A DNA stretch of 64,000 nucleotides from positions 119,669-183,668 of the forward strand of contig NZ_LJSI01000027.1 of assembly GCF_001305295.1 (NCBI RefSeq). Reading direction: 5' to 3'. The translations under genes were made by a program, and so were the position numbers. This document shows positions 59,238 to 64,000 of the stretch, one piece after another. The notes under the pieces were generated by a model. The model was given only the letters and a program-made list of their open reading frames with translations, ran no database searches and was not told the origin of the DNA. Origin of the DNA: Neptunomonas antarctica. GTDB lineage: Bacteria > Pseudomonadota > Gammaproteobacteria > Pseudomonadales > Balneatricaceae. How positions within the stretch are numbered: position 1 is the stretch's first letter; every line of letters begins with the position of its first letter.

Positions 59238-59687
59238 CTACCCCTTCATTAATGATGAAATTCTAAGTAACACAGGCTTATACTGAGACCGTCGCTCAAG
59301 CTGCCGACTCAAGAGCTTCGCTCCGAGAAAGCCCGCCAAAAGCCCTATAAATGAAAATACAATAATAAATAATTCTGATGTTACAAAAGACTGGGCAACC
59401 CCGCCAAATACGATCATCAAAACTAATGGCAGCAAATACATCAGTGCTGATGCCTTCAGAAAACTACCTTCATCTATACCTACAATTACATTATCTCCTG
59501 ACTTCACCAGGAGATGGCCAGGATTATCAATTTCAATTCGAGCCATTTTAGAAGACGCCCATTCTGAAATAGCCTTCTGCCCACAGCTTTGTTTAGACTG
59601 ACACTGTCCACAGGCAGAAGTCCTTGACGACTCAATCAAAACTGCACCTACAAATACATCAACAACAGTGGCATGCTCTTCGATCAT
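59238..59687 (-). CDS. rseC: Sigma-E regulatory membrane protein RseC (MucC)
   Basis: Inner-membrane protein with two TM segments (about 80-125). The N-terminal cysteine motif is CGQCQSKQSCG. 149 residues. Positioned between the anti-sigma gene and mucD; RseC also affects SoxR reduction and thiamine synthesis in other species. Confidence 0.9.
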   Translation of the reverse strand: MIEEHATVVDVFVGAVLIESSRTSACGQCQSKQSCGQKAISEWASSKMARIEIDNPGHLLVKSGDNVIVGIDEGSFLKASALMYLLPLVLMIVFGGVAQSFVTSELFIIVFSFIGLLAGFLGAKLLSRQLERRSQYKPVLLRISSLMKG

Positions 59688-59707
59688 ATATCTTCTATCA
59701 TATAAAG

Positions 59708-60568
59708 TTACCGAACAGCCCTAACCGATGCAGCAATGCGATCTGCTATCATAAGAGGAATATCACCCACGACAGTTACGAAACAATTCTCTTTGGCTCG
59801 ACCCACAGCAACAATATTGTTTGATTGCACCACTCCTGCAGGTACACTTTGACGCCCTAATGGTTCAACACTGATTGAAACCGAGTGTTTACCATCGCTG
59901 AACATCATCACTTCAGCATGCGGCATTACCTCATGACGCACAGAGGCGTAACCTTCTGGCAACCAATCAGTTTGCCAGGCAGGTTGAGTTGAACTGAGCA
60001 AATGACGGTGTTGATCAATATACCGATTAAGTCCCTGCGACAATCTTATAACTTCAGGTTCCCCAGCGACTGATGCGGTGTTTTTTTGTACGGGAAAACT
60101 ATTATACTGAGCCCGCACAAAATCTTTCGAAGCCTGTACGCTAGGAATAGTATATGTCTGGCGTAATGAGGAGTCGACTGACGAATCCTGCATAAACTGC
60201 TGCCCTCCCAGAATAACAAAAGCCGTAACCGAAGCGGCCATAGCCATGCTCATCAACGGCTTCCACCAAACGTGTGGTTCAATGGCCCCTGCTTCTGACA
60301 ACCCCGAAGTATCAGCAATCGTTTCAGCGGCCTCATTATCTAAGGCTATCCGGACTCTTGATACAAAATCACTACTATCTTCATACTGACTTACTTCAGC
60401 ACCATGCATCACTCTCTGAGCTAAGTGGTATCGTTGCCATTTACCGAGAGAAATCTCATCATTAAGAGATGACTCTTTTTGAACGCGTCCTAACATTCGG
60501 CGTAACTCAAAAGATGAAACTTCACTATCCATTGCCGCCGAAAGCGACTCGTAAGACTCATCGCTCAT
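59708..60568 (-). CDS. rseA: Anti-sigma-E protein with an RseB/MucB C-terminal domain (RseA-RseB fusion)
   Basis: 286 residues, against about 195-216 for MucA or RseA. The RseA N-domain (1-85: SAAMDSEVSSFELRRMLG, WQRYHLAQRVMHG) binds sigma-E. A TM helix (about 105-122) crosses the membrane. The periplasmic part reads on past the MucA-like GLNRYIDQH into a domain at about 198-286 (WLPEGYASV, MFSDGKHSVSISVEPLG, VTVVGDIP, IAASVR) matching the C-terminal domain of MucB/RseB. No separate rseB, and no LolA-like N-terminal domain of RseB. Only 20 bases precede rseC. Confidence 0.85.
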   Translation of the reverse strand: MSDESYESLSAAMDSEVSSFELRRMLGRVQKESSLNDEISLGKWQRYHLAQRVMHGAEVSQYEDSSDFVSRVRIALDNEAAETIADTSGLSEAGAIEPHVWWKPLMSMAMAASVTAFVILGGQQFMQDSSVDSSLRQTYTIPSVQASKDFVRAQYNSFPVQKNTASVAGEPEVIRLSQGLNRYIDQHRHLLSSTQPAWQTDWLPEGYASVRHEVMPHAEVMMFSDGKHSVSISVEPLGRQSVPAGVVQSNNIVAVGRAKENCFVTVVGDIPLMIADRIAASVRAVR

Positions 60569-60616
60569 ATTTATACCCTCATCATTTCACTTTCAAATAA
60601 TGTACTGATAACAACA

Positions 60617-61201
60617 CTACATCAGTGACGCTATCTCTTTATCGATTGCTTCTCTCGCTCTAAAAATGCGAGACCTAACTGTGCCCACAGGACAACCCAT
60701 TACTAATGCGATATCCTCATAGCTCATTCCATCAAATTCGCGCAAGGTCAAAGCCGAACGTAAATCCTGCGGCAACTGATCCAGAGCTTTTTTAACAACA
60801 GATTCTAACTCGTCTCTTAATAGACTATTTTCAGGGTTCTCAAGTTCCCTTAATTCATTGCCTCCATTAAAATATTCAGCATCTGCCACATCAATATCGA
60901 CATCAGGAGGTCTTCGACCTCTTGAAACAAGATGGTTTTTTGCTGTATTAATAGCAATTCTGTATAACCAAGTGTAAAAAGCACTGTCACCTCTAAAACG
61001 TGGCAATGCTCGATAAGCTTTTATAAAAGCTTCCTGCGCAATATCCATCGCTTCATGGTGGTCGTACACATAACGGCCGACTAAACCAATAATTTTGTGC
61101 TGATACTTACCAACAAGGAGATCAAAGGCGCGCTTATCTCCGGCCTGAACCCTCTCTACCAACTGCTGGTCAATATCCGTCTGGCTCTCACTCGACACCA
61201 C
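60617..61201 (-). CDS. rpoE: RNA polymerase sigma factor RpoE (AlgU)
   Basis: Extracytoplasmic-function sigma factor for envelope stress. Region 2 with DIAQEAFIKAYRALPRFRG and FYTWLYRIAINTAKN; region 4 with LPQDLRSALTLREFDGMSYEDI and the HTH GTVRSRIFRAREA. 194 residues. Followed by its anti-sigma gene. Confidence 0.96.
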   Translation of the reverse strand: MVSSESQTDIDQQLVERVQAGDKRAFDLLVGKYQHKIIGLVGRYVYDHHEAMDIAQEAFIKAYRALPRFRGDSAFYTWLYRIAINTAKNHLVSRGRRPPDVDIDVADAEYFNGGNELRELENPENSLLRDELESVVKKALDQLPQDLRSALTLREFDGMSYEDIALVMGCPVGTVRSRIFRAREAIDKEIASLM

Positions 61202-61560
61202 TAATCCCTATCACCATTAAGAACAAAACACTATCCGGAACTCACGGATACTAATAACAGCGCAGTATGTGACTGAACACTACTGAAATGCAACCTTTGA
61301 GAGCACTTCAGATATGATCGGTTTAATAAAAAATAGTTCAGCTTTAATACGATTAAAATGAAATCTGTGCACAGACAGCCAATCCAACTCTGCTGCTTTA
61401 CCGCTTGCCATGCGCAGCTTTACATCCACTCTTTAAATTATGGGTATTATCCAATATGTCAGGAATTGTAAGTTCACGCAAAGCTCTGAAAATATATAAC
61501 GGTAACAAAAAGAAATCGGCATAATAGAAGACTTAATAAAGTTCAGCGGTATATATCGGA
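61202..61560. other. Divergent promoter region of rpoE and nadB
   Basis: 359 bp with no ORF. AT-rich parts near 61320-61360 and 61400-61550 suit promoters. I looked for a GAACTT-N16-TCTGA autoregulatory sigma-E promoter and found only poorly spaced matches. No terminator. Confidence 0.55.
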
Positions 61561-63153
61561 ATGCAACAGGAATTTGATGTACTTATCATCGGTAGCGGGG
61601 CTGCAGGCCTCTCTCTAGCTTTGCGCCTGGCCGCATCATCTGCTCAGGTCGCGGTACTTAGCAAAGGAAGCTTAACTAGCGGCTCTACATGGCTAGCTCA
61701 AGGAGGTATTGCGGCTGTTCTTGATGAGGAGGATCTAATCGAGGATCACGTTTCCGATACACTCACTGCTGGCGCTCATTTAAGTCACAATAATACCGTA
61801 GAGTTCACAGTAAAAAATGGACGGCAATCGATAGAATGGCTTATTGAACAAGGAGTTCCGTTCACTCGCGAAGGTGAGCGTTACCACCTGACGAAAGAAG
61901 GGGGCCACTCGCATCGCCGCATTATACATGCTGCCGATGCAACGGGTCGTGCTGTTCAAGACACGTTAATTAAACGGGCAAAAGAGCACAGTTCCATTCA
62001 TCTTTTTGAGCACTGTACAGCGGTAGATTTAATTACCAGAAGAAAGCTTAAGCTTGCAAAAAATCGCTGTTTAGGCGCTTATGTACTCGACTCTGAAACA
62101 GGTCATGTCAATGTCTTTAAAGCAAAATTTATTGTTTTAGCGACAGGGGGCGCATCCAAAGCATACCTTTATACCAGCAACTCTGACGGGGCGAGTGGAG
62201 ATGGTATTGCCATGGCATGGCGAGCTGGATGCCGCATTGCCAATATGGAGTTTAATCAGTTTCATCCAACCTGCCTTTATCATCCACAAGCGAAATCTTT
62301 TCTGATTACCGAAGCGGTCCGGGGCGAAGGAGGAAAACTACTGCTTCCTGACGGAACACGTTTTATGGATAAGTTTGATAACAGAAGTGAATTAGCACCC
62401 AGGGACATTGTCGCCAGAGCCATTGATCATGAAATGAAACGCCTAGGCAGCGACTGCCTCTATCTGGATATCTCCGATAAACCCAAAGACTTTATCCTCG
62501 AACATTTCCCCACCATTTATGAACGCTGCCTCACTCTTGGTATTGATATAAGCGTAGACCCTATTCCGGTAGTTCCTGCAGCACACTATACCTGTGGCGG
62601 AGTTATGACAAATGAGCAAGGACGTTCAGATTTAAATGCTTTGTATGCTATTGGTGAAACATCGTTTACCGGGCTACATGGCGCTAATAGGCTTGCATCA
62701 AATTCATTATTGGAATGCCTTGTCTTTGCGGCATCTGCCGCAGACGACATACTTCTTCGCCTAAATGAAACCCCCGAAGCAGCCGACATTCCGGAGTGGG
62801 ATGAGTCTCAAGTCACAGACTCGGATGAAGATGTCATTATTTCGCACAACTGGGCGGAACTCAGGCGCTTCATGTGGGACTATGTTGGTATCGTAAGAAC
62901 CAACAAACGGTTACAAAGAGCCAAGCATCGGGTAGATTTATTACAGCAGGAAATTACAGAATATTATTCAAACTACAAAGTTAGTAAAGACTTACTAGAG
63001 TTACGAAATCTTGCATTAGTCTCTGACTTGATTATTCGTTCTGCCTCCTTACGCAAAGAAAGCCGAGGGCTACACTACACTCTCGATTATCCAAAACAAG
63101 GACCCGAACCAAGAGACACTATATTAACCCCAATTAATTACGAGTGGCCGTAG
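61561..63153 (+). CDS. nadB: L-aspartate oxidase
   Basis: FAD enzyme of quinolinate (NAD) synthesis. [14 protein letters not shown] (FAD), [17 protein letters not shown] and [13 protein letters not shown] are present; HYTCGGV and [16 protein letters not shown] are conserved. 530 residues. Its last 20 bases overlap the convergent ygfX. Confidence 0.95.
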   Translation: MQQEFDVLIIGSGAAGLSLALRLAASSAQVAVLSKGSLTSGSTWLAQGGIAAVLDEEDLIEDHVSDTLTAGAHLSHNNTVEFTVKNGRQSIEWLIEQGVPFTREGERYHLTKEGGHSHRRIIHAADATGRAVQDTLIKRAKEHSSIHLFEHCTAVDLITRRKLKLAKNRCLGAYVLDSETGHVNVFKAKFIVLATGGASKAYLYTSNSDGASGDGIAMAWRAGCRIANMEFNQFHPTCLYHPQAKSFLITEAVRGEGGKLLLPDGTRFMDKFDNRSELAPRDIVARAIDHEMKRLGSDCLYLDISDKPKDFILEHFPTIYERCLTLGIDISVDPIPVVPAAHYTCGGVMTNEQGRSDLNALYAIGETSFTGLHGANRLASNSLLECLVFAASAADDILLRLNETPEAADIPEWDESQVTDSDEDVIISHNWAELRRFMWDYVGIVRTNKRLQRAKHRVDLLQQEITEYYSNYKVSKDLLELRNLALVSDLIIRSASLRKESRGLHYTLDYPKQGPEPRDTILTPINYEWP

Positions 63154-63568
63154 AGGCTAACTCCATTTTCCCCAGCTGCAATGCAATTTTTAAACGTCTG
63201 TATTCACTTTGTGAAACAGAGTCTGGGAACACAGATATTGATACAGTTTTTCCAGACTCAATTTTAACCTTGAAGGCACATAGCCCAGGCAACAAATGAA
63301 TACTTACTATTTCATTAACAAGCACCCACTCCATATTCGAACACAATATTTTCATTGAACGCCGATCCAGATCCCATACAAGACGTATGACGACTAACGG
63401 ATCAGAGTAAGTTAACGCCAAACAAACAACCACCCCAACAGAAAGTAGTAACCAGACTAAAGACAAATTTGAATAAACCAACGCAAAAAATGCTACACAC
63501 AAGCACCCTTGATGAAACCATCTGAAATGACGTGATGGCTTGATGGCTAAATCAAGAAGGCTGAACAC
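63134..63568 (-). CDS. ygfX: YgfX/CptA-like membrane protein
   Basis: 144 residues with two TM helices (about 22-52) and a cytoplasmic C-terminal part. Overlaps sdhE by 17 nt, the usual sdhE-ygfX order. In E. coli this protein (CptA) has been reported as a toxin partner of SdhE/CptB and to interact with the cytoskeleton, but this is debated. Confidence 0.8.
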   Translation of the reverse strand: MFSLLDLAIKPSRHFRWFHQGCLCVAFFALVYSNLSLVWLLLSVGVVVCLALTYSDPLVVIRLVWDLDRRSMKILCSNMEWVLVNEIVSIHLLPGLCAFKVKIESGKTVSISVFPDSVSQSEYRRLKIALQLGKMELASTATRN

Positions 63569-63806
63569 GATCTAATATAATACGAACGATTTTATGAAGG
63601 TCAGGATCAACTGGGATTTCGCGCTCCATCAGCCATAGAAACAAATCCTGGTCCTCACAAGCTAAAAGTTTTACAAATCGATCTTTATCTTCCTCAGGTA
63701 AATCTCTGAAAGCATCCTGAACAAAAGGAACAAACAAAAGATCTAGTTCTAACATACCGCGACGGCTTTGCCACGTCAGACGACGAATATCAACTTCTGA
63801 ATACAT
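63552..63806 (-). CDS. sdhE: FAD assembly factor SdhE
   Basis: 84-residue helical protein that flavinylates succinate dehydrogenase. RRGMLELDLLFVPF contains the RGxxE-type motif (R-G-M-L-E) required for flavinylation. The start follows an AT-rich upstream region. Confidence 0.92.
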   Translation of the reverse strand: MYSEVDIRRLTWQSRRGMLELDLLFVPFVQDAFRDLPEEDKDRFVKLLACEDQDLFLWLMEREIPVDPDLHKIVRIILDRVQPS

Positions 63807-63967
63807 ATCAACTCAAATATATAGTTTTATAGAGCAGGTATTTAACAACAATATAAGCAATTTAAGAAGCGTGTTTCATCATTTACTGCTATTTAATTAT
63901 CATGCCGTTGGTTATTTTCAGCAGTGCTCTGCTTTCACTTCCTACCCAAACGCTAAGTTCCAGACAT

Positions 63968-64000
63968 AAAAAAACCCTGACCGTTACCGGTCAGGGTTAT
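63968..64000 (-). terminator. Terminator of a gene beyond the right edge
   Basis: AACCCTGACCG-TTAC-CGGTCAGGGTT, preceded on the plus strand by A7. It serves a minus-strand gene lying to the right of the window; its plus-strand T tail is not visible. Confidence 0.8.

Noticed and set aside
61202..61560. Sigma-E type promoter upstream of rpoE
   Set aside because: GAACTA with TCTGA is present but the spacer is about 21 bases, too long for this class.

Overview
The window is a gene-dense chromosomal stretch of a Gram-negative gammaproteobacterium. The syntenic blocks rpoE-rseA-rseC-mucD-lepA-lepB-DUF4845-rnc-era-recO-pdxJ-acpS, dusB-fis-purH-purD, aroQ-accB-accC-prmA, prkA-yeaH-spoVR and sdhE-ygfX/nadB, together with a glycine betaine transporter next to a CosR/EctR-like regulator, fit a marine or halotolerant member of the Oceanospirillales (Oceanospirillaceae-like). 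That placement is inferred from gene order and protein character, without a database search. There is no rRNA, tRNA, CRISPR array, prophage or intact transposon.

Layout. Positions 1-9300 hold a truncated exported-protein gene, a MoxR ATPase/VWA pair, a bifunctional glutathionylspermidine synthetase/amidase, uracil salvage (upp-uraA), a hypoxanthine phosphoribosyltransferase, and a DUF2333 membrane protein with a ParA-like ATPase. Positions 9.6-18.3 kb are core metabolism: AroQ, AccB/AccC, PrmA, a DUF3426 zinc-ribbon membrane protein, DusB-Fis and PurH-PurD. At 18.4-20.8 kb two convergent genes end in the same type of domain. Positions 21.1-25.5 kb form a branched-chain amino acid catabolic operon (leucine dehydrogenase, E1 alpha, E1 beta, E2) without its own E3. 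Positions 25.6-30.4 kb are the PrkA kinase/YeaH/SpoVR stress operon, followed by HinT, ArgO/ArgP and a phosphotransacylase-acetate kinase pair.

From 34.9 kb most genes are on the minus strand: an acetyltransferase, an SGNH esterase, rlmB, a wrecked ferrochelatase gene, adk, an IS-like remnant, ppc, relA-mazG, cysM, a spermidine-synthase-like protein, phhB, proXWV with a divergent MarR-family regulator, then acpS to rpoE. The right end has nadB convergent with ygfX-sdhE.

The most notable observations are: (1) a hemH pseudogene between adk and rlmB that keeps only the two ends of the protein; (2) a single anti-sigma gene in which an RseA/MucA-like protein continues into the C-terminal domain of RseB/MucB, with no separate rseB; (3) a palindromic operator candidate overlapping the -35 of the CosR/EctR-like gene divergent from proX; (4) a dispersed intergenic motif (CTAGNNGTCTGTYGGRCT) seen beside an IS-like relic and at two other sites; (5) an 11-G homopolymer in an intergenic region; and (6) paired C-terminal domains in two convergent genes of unknown function.
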